From NCBI GenBank assembly GCA_041390365.1, contig JAWKQB010000001.1, positions 868,001-932,000 of the forward strand: DNA of 64,000 nucleotides, in the 5' to 3' direction. The notes beneath the pieces were generated by a model that was given only the letters and a program-made list of their open reading frames with translations, did no database searches and was not told where the DNA came from. How positions within the stretch are numbered: the first letter of the stretch is position 1; every line of letters starts with the position of its first letter. The stretch is from Syntrophotaleaceae bacterium. Its GTDB lineage: Bacteria; Desulfobacterota; Desulfuromonadia; Desulfuromonadales; Syntrophotaleaceae. Made by a program: the position numbers and the translations under genes. Below, piece after piece: positions 35,679 through 44,715 of this stretch.

Positions 35679-37136
35679 TTCCGCGAAATCCGGCCGGAGT
35701 GACTCGGATCTCTCGATAACGGGAATGGCGGGATGGCCGGACAGTCGTCCAATGACGGCTGCCATGACCCGTTCGAAGTGGCTGCGCAGTTCGCCGCCCA
35801 GGATCTCTTCAGGTTCCCTTCGCTCGACCCGTCTGACCAGCAGCAACCGTCCGGAAGGAGTCCCCTTGTCATCCAGGAGGGTTTCCGCCGCCAACTGGAA
35901 AAGTCTGGTCCTTTCCCTGGAAAGAAAGCGGGTCTGGAACTCCTTCAGCTCGAGAACCTTTTTCGATACGTCCTGGCCCTGATCGTCCAATCGGCAGAAA
36001 ACTGCCCTGGCGGGATCATACCCCTGGCCGGTATCAAAAGGGGCAATGGCAAAATAGGAGCGCCGGGAGGATTCCCTGAACAGTTCACGCAGAGGACTTG
36101 CAGGAGGAATCTCCTTGTCCGAATTGTAGAAATGGCGAAAAACCAGATCGGCGAAACAGTCTTCCTCAATAAAGCCGGCCTTGCGGCTGTCGGAGGTTTC
36201 CGCGTAATAGAGGGGCCCGGTTTCGGCTGACAAGTCCGGCAGCGGGTTGCCACAGATGAGACATCTGTCGTGCAGGCTGGAGCGGAGGGAACAGAAGATC
36301 TCCTGCCGTGATTCCGCCCGTTCCTGAAGGGCCTGGCTGTACCTGGCGATCCTGGGTTTCTGGCAGGCCCTGAAGTCGAGGATCACCTGACGGGCGAGAT
36401 GGCTGAACTGGAGATGGACATTGGTGCCACGGCCATGAGTCAGAATCGGATAGATTTTCCCTTCCGGGTTGGTATTCAGCGATTCCACCTTGGGGCTTTT
36501 TGCGATATACCCCTCCAGGCATCGATAGCCCCGATTGATGGCATAGGCTTTGAGCAACTGGTAGGCATCCTTGAAGGGCCCGGAGTAGCGGATTCTTGAG
36601 TCGATCAGACAGGGGATCAGCCGCAGAATGCTTTTGGAAAGGCCTTGCTTCTCGCAGAATTGCTGCAGGTGCCTGCAGTTCTCCAGCGAGGGGGCATCCT
36701 TGACCGGCACAATAACCCGGTCCGCCGCGAAGACGGCGTTGCGGGTAAAAATGTCCATGGCAGGCCGCGTATCGATGATGACGATACCGGGAAGGTCGGC
36801 GGACGCCAGGGTCCTGGCCAGACAGGAGACATCATCCAGGTTTCTGCTGATGGTTTCGAGTTCCTGGCTGGAGGAGAGGAACTGGACCCCGTATTGCCCG
36901 GTTTCGACGAGATCTTCGATGCGGGCTGAGGAAAACAGGTCCTTCACGCTGCCGCGGGGCTGGCCTCGGCCGATGCGGAACATCCGGTCCACGGAAAAAT
37001 GGTTGTCGAAGCTGAACAGTGTGACCGGGAGATCCTCATGGAGAGCCTTGAGGTAGATCGCCAGATTGGTGGCCAGGGTGGTTTTGCCGACCCCGCCCTT
37101 TTCACTGGAAACGGTAATCACATAGGGATGCTGCAT
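35673..37136 (-). CDS. ParA/MinD-family ATPase with long unidentified C-terminal region
   Basis: 487-residue protein. The first roughly 260 residues are a ParA/MinD-type P-loop ATPase: deviant Walker A SSEKGGVGKTTLATN, LFSFDNHFSVDRMF and IVIIDTRPAMDIF. The remaining 220 residues contain a C-x2-C knuckle (CLICGNPLPD) and no family that I recognise. I chose the ATG at 37136 because AAGGAGA precedes it; the frame is open to 37319 but that extension overlaps the start of xseA. Being a lone gene without a parB partner, it is probably not a partition gene. A role in positioning or regulation is only a guess. Confidence 0.8.
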   Translation of the reverse strand: MQHPYVITVSSEKGGVGKTTLATNLAIYLKALHEDLPVTLFSFDNHFSVDRMFRIGRGQPRGSVKDLFSSARIEDLVETGQYGVQFLSSSQELETISRNLDDVSCLARTLASADLPGIVIIDTRPAMDIFTRNAVFAADRVIVPVKDAPSLENCRHLQQFCEKQGLSKSILRLIPCLIDSRIRYSGPFKDAYQLLKAYAINRGYRCLEGYIAKSPKVESLNTNPEGKIYPILTHGRGTNVHLQFSHLARQVILDFRACQKPRIARYSQALQERAESRQEIFCSLRSSLHDRCLICGNPLPDLSAETGPLYYAETSDSRKAGFIEEDCFADLVFRHFYNSDKEIPPASPLRELFRESSRRSYFAIAPFDTGQGYDPARAVFCRLDDQGQDVSKKVLELKEFQTRFLSRERTRLFQLAAETLLDDKGTPSGRLLLVRRVERREPEEILGGELRSHFERVMAAVIGRLSGHPAIPVIERSESLRPDFAES

Positions 37137-37185
37137 GCTTTTCTCCTTCCTGCGGTACCTGTTGTATAGAAGGATTTGAGGTCTT

Positions 37186-38457
37186 ATGTCAATAAAAACC
37201 CCCGACGTGTCCGGTACCGAGGTGCTGAGTGTTTCGCGCCTGGTTTTTCTGCTGCGGGATGTGGTCGAGGAAAACTTTCTCGAGGTGGTGGTCTGCGGGG
37301 AAGTGGCCAATTTCGCCACCCCCTCCTCCGGCCACTACTATTTTTCTCTGAAGGATGAACGTGCCCAGTTGCGGGCCGTCATGTTCCGTATGCAGAACCG
37401 TCTGCTCGGATTTCGACCGGAAAACGGCATGTGCGTCATCTGCCGGGGGCGCCTTTCTGTCTACTCGCAGCGGGGGGAAATCCAGTTGCTGGTCGATCAT
37501 CTGGAACCCGTGGGGGCGGGGAGTCTCCAGGTCGCCCTGGAGCAGCTGAAAAAGCGGCTGGCCGCCGAGGGCCTTTTCGATACGGCTCGAAAACGTCCTC
37601 TGCCGGATTTTCCCAGGACCATCGGGATCGTCACCTCGCCTACCGGAGCGGCTATTCACGATATCCTCAATGTGCTGCGACGGCGCGGCGCCGGCCTGAG
37701 GATCCTGCTGCGTCCGGTGAAGGTGCAGGGGGAGGGCGCCGCTATCGAAATTGCTGAAGGGATCGGCGATCTCAATCGTCATGGGCAGGCCGACGTGCTG
37801 ATTGTTGGACGGGGTGGTGGCTCCATGGAGGATTTGTGGGCTTTCAACGAGGAGCCTGTCGCCCGGGCCATTTTCGCCTCGGCCATCCCGGTGATTTCCG
37901 CGGTCGGTCACGAAGTCGACGTTACCATTGCAGATCTGGTGGCCGACCTGCGCGCCCCCACCCCGAGTGCGGCGGCCGAGCTGGTGGTCAAGGAGCGGCG
38001 CGCACTTGAAAGTCATCTGGATCATCTCGTCCTGCGTCTTTCCGGACAGATGCGGTCCCGTCTGCAACTGTTGCAGGAAAGGATGAAAGGGCTGGTCTAT
38101 CGGCTCCGTGCCCCGATACGAGACCTCGAGCTGCAAGGCCGCAGGGTCGAGGATCTGCAGAGAAGAGCCAGCATGGCCATGCGGGGTCGCCTGGATACGG
38201 CGGCGTCGCGCCTTCGTTTCTGCTGCGGGCGGTTGGAATCCCTGTCACCCCTGCGGACCCTTGCCCGGGGGTACGCTATTGTCAGACCGGAAACGGGAGG
38301 GTTGCCGGTGAGTGACGCCGACCGGCTGAAAAAAGGGGACCGCCTCGCCATCAGCTTCGCCCGGGGCCGGGCCCTTGCAGTGGTCGAGGAGGTCAACAGG
38401 ACAGGTTTTCCGGGAAAAGGGTTGACGGATGCCGGCCCGGATGCCGATAATTCATAA
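37186..38457 (+). CDS. xseA: Exodeoxyribonuclease VII large subunit
   Basis: 423-residue nuclease subunit. The N-terminal OB fold (VVVCGEVANFATPSSGHYYF; VICRGRLSVYSQRGEIQLLV) is followed by the catalytic domain with the motifs TSPTGAAIHDILNV, GRGGGSMEDLWAFNEE and ISAVGHEVDVTIADLVAD, and a C-terminal coiled coil. It starts 49 bases from the divergent ParA-like gene and leads xseA-xseB-ispA-dxs. Confidence 0.96.
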   Translation: MSIKTPDVSGTEVLSVSRLVFLLRDVVEENFLEVVVCGEVANFATPSSGHYYFSLKDERAQLRAVMFRMQNRLLGFRPENGMCVICRGRLSVYSQRGEIQLLVDHLEPVGAGSLQVALEQLKKRLAAEGLFDTARKRPLPDFPRTIGIVTSPTGAAIHDILNVLRRRGAGLRILLRPVKVQGEGAAIEIAEGIGDLNRHGQADVLIVGRGGGSMEDLWAFNEEPVARAIFASAIPVISAVGHEVDVTIADLVADLRAPTPSAAAELVVKERRALESHLDHLVLRLSGQMRSRLQLLQERMKGLVYRLRAPIRDLELQGRRVEDLQRRASMAMRGRLDTAASRLRFCCGRLESLSPLRTLARGYAIVRPETGGLPVSDADRLKKGDRLAISFARGRALAVVEEVNRTGFPGKGLTDAGPDADNS

Positions 38458-38514
38458 AAACCATTTTGCCGGTATCGGTCGAAGAACGCCCGGTTTTGTG
38501 ATAAGGATAATGAA

Positions 38515-38739
38515 ATGAACAAAGATTCAACTTTTGAAAAAGATCTGCGATCCCTGGAAACTGTGGTTGAGCAACTGGAAAGCGGAGAACTTTCGCTGGA
38601 AGAGGCTTTGAGCTGTTTTGAGGAGGGGGTGCGCTGTGCAGCCCGCTGTCAGGAACAGCTGAAAGCCGTCGAGACCAAGATCGAAGTGCTGCTCAAGCAG
38701 CACAACGGTTCATTGGTCGTGGAAAATTTTCGGGAATAA
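38515..38739 (+). CDS. xseB: Exodeoxyribonuclease VII small subunit
   Basis: 74-residue helical subunit that binds the XseA coiled coil. Typical blocks are FEKDLRSLETVVEQLESGEL and LEEALSCFEEGVRCAARCQE. It follows xseA by 57 bases. The 116 bases after it hold only a weak stem (CCTCC ... GGAGG followed by T5, about 38765-38786), possibly an attenuator before ispA. Confidence 0.95.
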   Translation: MNKDSTFEKDLRSLETVVEQLESGELSLEEALSCFEEGVRCAARCQEQLKAVETKIEVLLKQHNGSLVVENFRE

Positions 38740-38855
38740 TGTTTAAATTCCTCTTCCTCCGGTTCCGGGTCGGGGGAGGGTTTTTCGACGCCCGGATTTT
38801 TCATCGGTAGACGCCCCTTAGCGGCTGCATATATATTTTAAGGACTGGAGACGCA

Positions 38856-39746
38856 ATGGAACTCAAAACCTACCTCGACGAGTGCCGCCAGAAGGTCGAT
38901 GCGGCGCTGGACCGATTTCTTCCGGCGGAAGATACCCTGCCTCAGAAACTGCACCAGGCCATTCGCTATTCGGTTTTTGCCGGCGGCAAGCGCATCCGTC
39001 CGATTCTCATGATGTCGGCCTGCCAGGCCGTCGGCGGTGATGCGGGGCGGGTTCTGCCGGCGGCCTGTGCCATGGAGATGATCCACACCTATTCCCTGAT
39101 TCACGATGACCTGCCGGCCATGGATGACGATGATTTTCGCCGCGGACGTCCCACCTGTCACAAGGTGTATGGGGAGGCCCTTGCCATTCTGGCCGGGGAC
39201 GCACTCCTGACGGAAGCCTTCCGGCTTCTGTCCTCGCCCCCCGAGCAGGACAAGGTGCCTGGCGCTACGGTGTGCCGTGTCCTCAATATCATCGCCCTCG
39301 CCGCCGGGTCGAAAGGCATGGTTGGGGGACAGGTGGTCGATATGGAATCGGAGGGGCGTGACATAGATCTGCCGACATTGGAGTATATTCATACCCGCAA
39401 GACCGGGGCCCTCATCCTGGCTTCGGTGCAGGCAGGGGCTCTGCTGGGGGGGGCCGGCTCCGAATCGTTCGAGGCCCTGTCCGACTATGCCGAAGCCGCA
39501 GGACTGGCCTTTCAGGTGGCCGACGACATTCTGGACATCGTCGGCGACCAGGCCGTGCTGGGCAAGGATGTCGGCAGCGACGCAGCTCGCGGCAAGGCGA
39601 CCTATCCGGCACTTCTCGGTCTTGAAACCGCCAGGGAACGGGCCCGGGAACTTCGGGACCTGGCCATCGAAGCTCTCTGCGGTTTCGATCATCGGGCCGA
39701 TCCCCTGCGGGAAATCGCCCATTATATTGTCAACCGGTCTTTCTGA
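38856..39746 (+). CDS. ispA: Farnesyl/geranyl diphosphate synthase (polyprenyl synthetase)
   Basis: 296-residue isoprenoid chain-elongating enzyme that makes farnesyl diphosphate. The first Asp-rich motif is in LIHDDLPAMDDDDFRRG and the second in FQVADDILDIVGD; GGKRIRPILMM and the KTGALI motif are also present. Length and the residues around the first motif fit the FPP synthase class, although the product chain length cannot be proved by eye. dxs follows, forming an isoprenoid pair. Confidence 0.94.
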   Translation: MELKTYLDECRQKVDAALDRFLPAEDTLPQKLHQAIRYSVFAGGKRIRPILMMSACQAVGGDAGRVLPAACAMEMIHTYSLIHDDLPAMDDDDFRRGRPTCHKVYGEALAILAGDALLTEAFRLLSSPPEQDKVPGATVCRVLNIIALAAGSKGMVGGQVVDMESEGRDIDLPTLEYIHTRKTGALILASVQAGALLGGAGSESFEALSDYAEAAGLAFQVADDILDIVGDQAVLGKDVGSDAARGKATYPALLGLETARERARELRDLAIEALCGFDHRADPLREIAHYIVNRSF

Positions 39747-39894
39747 TCCGGCACTGCGCCGGGCTGGACCGAAACCGTGGAGGGATGATTTTTTTCGCCT
39801 CCATCCCTAAGCAAAAAGCAGCATTTCCTGATAGTACAACGATTCCTCCATCCGGATCTTCCGGATAGAACCTTCCGTTCACGGAGTTTTCCTG

Positions 39895-41796
39895 ATGAGT
39901 ATTCTGCAGACCCTGCAATCCCCGAGGCAGCTCAAGGAACTGAGCGTGGCCGATCTGGAGATCCTTGCAGAGGAGATTCGTGCCAGGATCATTGAAACCG
40001 TCTCCCGAACCGGGGGCCACCTGGCCAGCTCCCTTGGTGTCGTCGAGCTGACCATCGCCCTGCATCGCGTTCTGGATGCCCCTGAGGACAAGATCGTCTG
40101 GGACGTCGGTCATCAGGCCTATGCCCACAAGTTGCTGACCGGTCGTCTGGACCGTTTTCATACACTCAGGCAGCTGGGTGGAATCAGCGGATTTCCCAAA
40201 CGGGCGGAAAGCCCTTATGATGCTTTCGACGTGGGGCATTCCAGTACTTCCATTTCCGCGGCCCTCGGGATGGCGGCCGCGCGGGACTGCAAAGGCGGGA
40301 CCGAAAAGGTGGTGGCCGTTATCGGCGATGGTTCCCTGACCGGAGGGCTGGCTTTCGAGGGACTCAACCAGGCCGGTGACCTGAAGAAGAACCTCATTGT
40401 CATTCTTAATGACAACGAGATGTCCATATCCCCGAATGTCGGAGCTATCAGTTCGCTCATCAACCGGAAATTGACCTCCGAGCTGGCGGTTCGGTTGAAA
40501 AAGGAGGCGGAAAATTTTCTCAATCATGTGCCCCGGGTCGGCAAGGATCTGCTCAAGGTAGCCCGCAGGGCCGAAGAGGCCTTGAAGGGCTTTTTCACCC
40601 CCGGCATGCTGTTCGAGGCTTTGGGTTTCGATTATGTCGGCCCTCTCGGAGGGCACCGGATCGGCCGCCTCATCGAATCCCTGGAAAACGTGGTCCATCT
40701 CGAAGGCCCCGTTCTGGTCCATGTCGTCACCCGAAAGGGGAAGGGCTATCAGCCGGCCGAAAAGCAGCCCTCCCTGTTCCATGGCGTCGGACCCTTTGAC
40801 GGGCAGACCGGTGAAGTGAAGGGAGACAAAGGGGGGATCGCCACCTATACCGGTGTGTTCGGCAGGACGCTGACGGAGCTCGCCGAAAGGGACGAACGGA
40901 TCATCGCCATTACCGCTGCCATGGAAGAAGGCACCGGGCTGGGTGAATTCTCCCGGCGTTTTCCTGAACGCTTTTTCGATGTCGGCATCGCCGAACAGCA
41001 TGCGGTCACCTTTGCTGCGGGGCTTGCCAGTCAGGGTTTGAAACCGGTTGTCGCTCTCTACTCCACGTTTTTGCAGCGGGCTTACGACAATATCCTGCAC
41101 GACGTGGCCCTGCAGAACCTGCCTGTCACATTTGCCATCGATCGCGGGGGTCTTGTGGGCGCCGACGGCCCCACGCACCACGGGACCTTCGACTTCTCGT
41201 TTCTGCGTCACATACCGAACATGACCATTATGGCGCCCCGGGATGAAGCCGAGCTGCGGCGTGCCGTGGTGACCGCTCCGCTGGTCGAAGGGCCTTTCGC
41301 TTACCGTTATCCTCGGGGCAGGGGGATAGGAACGACTCTCGAGGATGCTCCCGAACCCTTGCCCATCGGCCGGGGAGAGAAACTGCGCGACGGTCGGGAG
41401 GGGGTTATTTTCACCCTCGGCACCACCTGCCATGATGCCCTTAAAGCCGCTGAACTCCTCGCTGCGGAAGGCCTTTCCCTGTCGGTGGTCGATGCCCGTT
41501 TCCTGAAGCCGCTCGACGAGGATCTGCTGGTGAACGAAGCCCGCTGCCACGGCGCGGTCATTACAGTGGAAGAAAATGTACTGCAGGGAGGTTTCGGTTC
41601 CGCGGTTCTCGAGCTTTTCAATATCCACGGCCTGTCGCCCAGACTTCTGAGGATCGGATTGCCGGATGGTTTCGTCGAACAGGGCACCCAGCAGGAACTG
41701 CGTGTCCGATGCGGTCTGGATGCAGCGGGAATCGCTGCTCGGATTCGCCCCTTTCTGCTCTCGGCAGCGAAGGTCGTCAGTACTTTTTCTTCTTGA
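39895..41796 (+). CDS. dxs: 1-deoxy-D-xylulose-5-phosphate synthase
   Basis: 633-residue thiamine diphosphate enzyme, first step of the MEP isoprenoid pathway. Thiamine-binding motifs are visible as AVIGDGSLTGGLAFEGLNQA and ILNDNEMSISPNVGAI, the catalytic His region as VWDVGHQAYAHKLLTGR, and the transketolase pyrimidine-domain motif as ITAAMEEGTGLGEF. The start follows GGAG. A clear terminator follows. Confidence 0.97.
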   Translation: MSILQTLQSPRQLKELSVADLEILAEEIRARIIETVSRTGGHLASSLGVVELTIALHRVLDAPEDKIVWDVGHQAYAHKLLTGRLDRFHTLRQLGGISGFPKRAESPYDAFDVGHSSTSISAALGMAAARDCKGGTEKVVAVIGDGSLTGGLAFEGLNQAGDLKKNLIVILNDNEMSISPNVGAISSLINRKLTSELAVRLKKEAENFLNHVPRVGKDLLKVARRAEEALKGFFTPGMLFEALGFDYVGPLGGHRIGRLIESLENVVHLEGPVLVHVVTRKGKGYQPAEKQPSLFHGVGPFDGQTGEVKGDKGGIATYTGVFGRTLTELAERDERIIAITAAMEEGTGLGEFSRRFPERFFDVGIAEQHAVTFAAGLASQGLKPVVALYSTFLQRAYDNILHDVALQNLPVTFAIDRGGLVGADGPTHHGTFDFSFLRHIPNMTIMAPRDEAELRRAVVTAPLVEGPFAYRYPRGRGIGTTLEDAPEPLPIGRGEKLRDGREGVIFTLGTTCHDALKAAELLAAEGLSLSVVDARFLKPLDEDLLVNEARCHGAVITVEENVLQGGFGSAVLELFNIHGLSPRLLRIGLPDGFVEQGTQQELRVRCGLDAAGIAARIRPFLLSAAKVVSTFSS

Positions 41797-41835
41797 TCCT
41801 TTTCTCTGTTCCGCAGAGGGTCTGCTCTTTCACAG

Positions 41836-41860
41836 CCGCCCGCAGAGGGCGGTTTTTTTT
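41836..41860 (+). terminator. Rho-independent terminator after dxs
   Basis: CCGCCC (41836-41841) and GGGCGG (41847-41852) enclose a 5-base loop, and T8 follows (41853-41860). Confidence 0.9.
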
Positions 41861-41868
41861 CGGCAGAT

Positions 41869-41900
41869 TTGTTAACCAGAAAATTGTGGAAAGTTGACAA
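41869..41900. promoter_or_regulatory. BirA operator (biotin repressor box) upstream of bioW
   Basis: TTGTTAACC (41869-41877), 14 bases, then AGTTGACAA (41892-41900): an inverted repeat that matches the known BirA box (TTGTWAACC-N14/15-GGTTWACAA) at nearly every position. Its right half overlaps the -35 hexamer TTGACA of the bioW promoter, so BirA with biotinyl-AMP would block transcription of bioWFHC. Confidence 0.88.
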
Positions 41901-41922
41901 CTATCGAACCTCATGCTAGTTT
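41894..41922 (+). promoter_or_regulatory. Promoter of the bioWFHC operon
   Basis: TTGACA (41894-41899) and TAGTTT (41917-41922) are 17 bases apart, and TGC before the -10 makes it an extended -10. Transcription is predicted near 41929, two bases before the bioW ATG, which has no ribosome site; a leaderless transcript is therefore likely. Confidence 0.7.
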
Positions 41923-41930
41923 TGCTGGCC

Positions 41931-42728
41931 ATGGATAAATCCCTGTACAGTCTGCGCATGCGTGCCTCTCGCAGCGGAGGGCATCTCAGCGGCGCCGAAC
42001 GACTGGCGCCGACTTGTGATCTCGAGCGCCTGGCAGCTGCCATGGTCAACCGGGCCCTGAATCATTCCCGAGGCCGTGCGGAAAACATTCATTTGACCAT
42101 AGAAAGTCTCGATGCCGCCACTGTCCGGTACGCGCAGCTCCCTGATCTGCTGACCTTCTCCGTCGATGACTGGCGGCAAGGCCGAACCGCAGCCGGGAAA
42201 CTGCTGGTTGAAGCAGGCGTTTCCCTAATGGCTGCAGAAAGGGCCATGGCCTGGATGGCCGAGGGGTGTGCTCCCGACGGCCGGAGCATGCGGGGAGCGA
42301 TGCTGATCGATGCCCTGACCGGTCAGCGTCTCGAGGAAGACCCTTTCCGGGGCGTCCGGGTCGGCCGTATGGATTTGACCGCCGAGGCCGAAGAATCGCT
42401 CCGCGCCGGCCTTCGCCGACTGGAACTGGATAATTTGCACGTGCGGGAAGCCCTGGTCCTGGCTGGAAAGGTCGCTCTTGCACCCGAGGTGATGGCAGAA
42501 CTCTGCTGGTCGGATGACCCCGACTATAACGCCGGCTATGTGGCTGCCGCCAGTCTTGGCTATGTCCGCTTTCCTCATCTCAAGCCGATGGGCGAGGAGC
42601 GGGGAGGGCGGGCCTTTTTTATCGCCCCGGGAGCGGATATCCCCTCTTTGCTGACTTTTTTGGAAAAGGCCCCGGTGCTTTTTGAACAGGTCGGAGTATT
42701 ACGGGACCCCGTCCCCTGGAAAGGGTAA
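41931..42728 (+). CDS. bioW: 6-carboxyhexanoate--CoA ligase (pimeloyl-CoA synthetase) BioW
   Basis: 265-residue enzyme that activates free pimelate to pimeloyl-CoA for biotin synthesis. The start YSLRMRASRSGGHLSGAER is characteristic of BioW, as are GRSMRGAMLIDALTGQRLE and the C-terminal GYVRFPHLKPMGEERGGRAF. I chose the ATG at 41931 because the family starts close to this point; an in-frame ATG at 41913 lies between the predicted -35 and -10. bioF follows at two bases' distance. Confidence 0.94.
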   Translation: MDKSLYSLRMRASRSGGHLSGAERLAPTCDLERLAAAMVNRALNHSRGRAENIHLTIESLDAATVRYAQLPDLLTFSVDDWRQGRTAAGKLLVEAGVSLMAAERAMAWMAEGCAPDGRSMRGAMLIDALTGQRLEEDPFRGVRVGRMDLTAEAEESLRAGLRRLELDNLHVREALVLAGKVALAPEVMAELCWSDDPDYNAGYVAAASLGYVRFPHLKPMGEERGGRAFFIAPGADIPSLLTFLEKAPVLFEQVGVLRDPVPWKG

Positions 42729-42730
42729 GC

Positions 42731-43900
42731 ATGGAAAAATGGCGCAGCAACCTCCAGGAACTCTCCGATCGAGGCATGCTTCGTTCCCTCCGCCTGGTGG
42801 AAGGATCCCAGGGACCGCGCATCCGGGTGGACGGGCAGGACGTGCTCCTGCTGTGCAGCAATAACTATCTCGGACTGGCGGGGCATCCTGCAGTCATCGC
42901 GGCGGCCCGGCGAGGAATGGAGCGCCTCGGCGCCGGCAGCGGCGGAAGCAGGCTCATTTCCGGATCCATGGAGAGTCACCGGCGCCTGGAGGAACGGCTG
43001 GCCGCCTTCAAGGGCACCAGCCGGGCCCTGCTGTTCAACTCCGGATATGCCGCAAATATCGGAGTTCTACAGGGTCTTTTCGGCCCGGATGATACCATTT
43101 TTTCCGATCAGCTGAATCACGCCTCGATTATCGACGGTTGCCGCCTCAGCCGGGCCAGGACTTTGGTCTATCCCCATGGCAATCTCTCGAGTCTCGAGGA
43201 GCTTATGAGAAGGGAACAGGCTTTGCGCAGCAAAGGGCGCTGGCTGATCGTGACCGATGGCGTTTTCAGCATGGACGGGGATCTGGCGCCGCTCCACGGA
43301 TTGGTTGAGCTCAAAAGGCGATTCGATGCCCTGCTGATGGTGGACGACGCCCACGGAACAGGCGTGCTGGGCTCCGCCGGAAGAGGAACCGCCGAATTCT
43401 TGGGCTGTGCCGGGGACGTCGATCTCCACATGGGAACCCTTGGAAAGGCTTTGGGCGGCTTCGGTGCCTTTCTCGCAGGCCCTGATCCGGCCATCGATAC
43501 CCTGATCAACCATGCCCGATCCTTCATCTTCTCCACCAGCCTGCCACCGGCGGTCCCGGAAGCGGCCCTGGCCGCCCTGGATATCGTCGAATCGGACGAA
43601 GGAGCGGCATTGAGAAAATCGCTGAAACAGAACCGGCAGCATTTCGTCGCCCGCCTCCTTGAGGGCGGCCTGGCTGTGCCGGACAATCCCGCTCCCATCG
43701 TCCCGATCGTCATTGGAGATCCGGAGCCGACCATGGCGGCCAGTGCCCGGCTGTTTCAGCAGGGTATTTTCGTTCAGGGCATTCGCCCGCCCACGGTTCC
43801 TGGCGGCAGCAGCAGGTTGCGGGCCACTTTGATGGCCAACCATGCCATTGAGGATCTCGACCGGGCCGCCGGGCTGATCGTGCAGGAGCTCAGGGGATGA
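42731..43900 (+). CDS. bioF: 8-amino-7-oxononanoate synthase
   Basis: 389-residue PLP enzyme that condenses pimeloyl thioester with alanine, first committed step of the biotin ring assembly. The PLP Lys is in HMGTLGKALGGFGAF; NNYLGLAGHPAV, GAGSGGSRLISGSMESHRRL and VDDAHGTGVLGSAGRG are typical family motifs. It lies inside the bioW-F-H-C unit, and its stop overlaps the next start by four bases. Confidence 0.96.
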   Translation: MEKWRSNLQELSDRGMLRSLRLVEGSQGPRIRVDGQDVLLLCSNNYLGLAGHPAVIAAARRGMERLGAGSGGSRLISGSMESHRRLEERLAAFKGTSRALLFNSGYAANIGVLQGLFGPDDTIFSDQLNHASIIDGCRLSRARTLVYPHGNLSSLEELMRREQALRSKGRWLIVTDGVFSMDGDLAPLHGLVELKRRFDALLMVDDAHGTGVLGSAGRGTAEFLGCAGDVDLHMGTLGKALGGFGAFLAGPDPAIDTLINHARSFIFSTSLPPAVPEAALAALDIVESDEGAALRKSLKQNRQHFVARLLEGGLAVPDNPAPIVPIVIGDPEPTMAASARLFQQGIFVQGIRPPTVPGGSSRLRATLMANHAIEDLDRAAGLIVQELRG

Positions 43901-44715
43901 AAGTCGTGCAACTGAAGGATGGCCGCCGTCTGGCTTACCGTGAGGCCGGCCGGGGGAGGCCGCTCGTGCTGCTTCACGGCTGGTCTCTGTCTGCGGCGGT
44001 TTTCACCGAGGTCCTGCCGGCCATGGCGGACAATTTTCGGGTTATGGCCCCCGACCTTCGCGGGCATGGGGGTACTGAAAACGGTTCCGGATACCTGCTG
44101 GACGATTTCGTCGACGATCTGCGGCAATGGCTCGACGCTCTCGGCATTACTGAATGCGATCTGCTGGGATGGTCCCTTGGAGGCCAGGTGGCGATGCGCC
44201 TCTGTACTCTTTTACCTGCCCGGGTCGGACGCCTGCTGCTGGTCAGCACGACTCCGCGGTTCCTGGCCGAGGAGGAGGCAGGCTGGATCTACGGGCTGCC
44301 AAAGGGTCAGGTCAAAGCTATGGAGCGGGGGCTGCGCCGCCGTTACCGGGAGACTCTGGAAGACTTTTTCAATCGGCAGTTCGGGTCCGACGAACTGTCC
44401 GCGAAGAGGCGGGAACAGGTCCTGGCGTTCAGCTTCAATGGCGATGAGGGCGGGATACCCGAAGTGGAGGTCGCACAGGCAGCCCTGCATACCCTCTGTT
44501 CGGGGGATCTCCGAGCAGAACTGATCGGATTGAAAATGCCTGCTCTGGTTTTGCATGGGGAGCGGGATGAAATCATACCGGTTGCGGCCGGCCGGTACCT
44601 GGCGGATCATCTGCCGAACGCAATCTTTGCCGGTCTGAACAGTGCCGGCCACGCTCCTTTTTTGACCAGGCTCGACAGGTGTTGCGACATTTTCAGGGAA
44701 TTTCTGCAGGCATGA
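43897..44715 (+). CDS. bioH: Pimeloyl-ACP methyl ester esterase BioH-like alpha/beta hydrolase
   Basis: 272-residue alpha/beta hydrolase. The nucleophile elbow is GWSLGG (in LLGWSLGGQVAMRL), the oxyanion region is LLHGWSLSAAVF, and the catalytic Asp and His are probably in HGERDEIIPV and NSAGHAPFL. Such enzymes demethylate pimeloyl-ACP methyl ester. The name rests on the fold plus the place between bioF and bioC; as hydrolases are a large family, the exact role is inferred. Confidence 0.85.
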   Translation: MKVVQLKDGRRLAYREAGRGRPLVLLHGWSLSAAVFTEVLPAMADNFRVMAPDLRGHGGTENGSGYLLDDFVDDLRQWLDALGITECDLLGWSLGGQVAMRLCTLLPARVGRLLLVSTTPRFLAEEEAGWIYGLPKGQVKAMERGLRRRYRETLEDFFNRQFGSDELSAKRREQVLAFSFNGDEGGIPEVEVAQAALHTLCSGDLRAELIGLKMPALVLHGERDEIIPVAAGRYLADHLPNAIFAGLNSAGHAPFLTRLDRCCDIFREFLQA

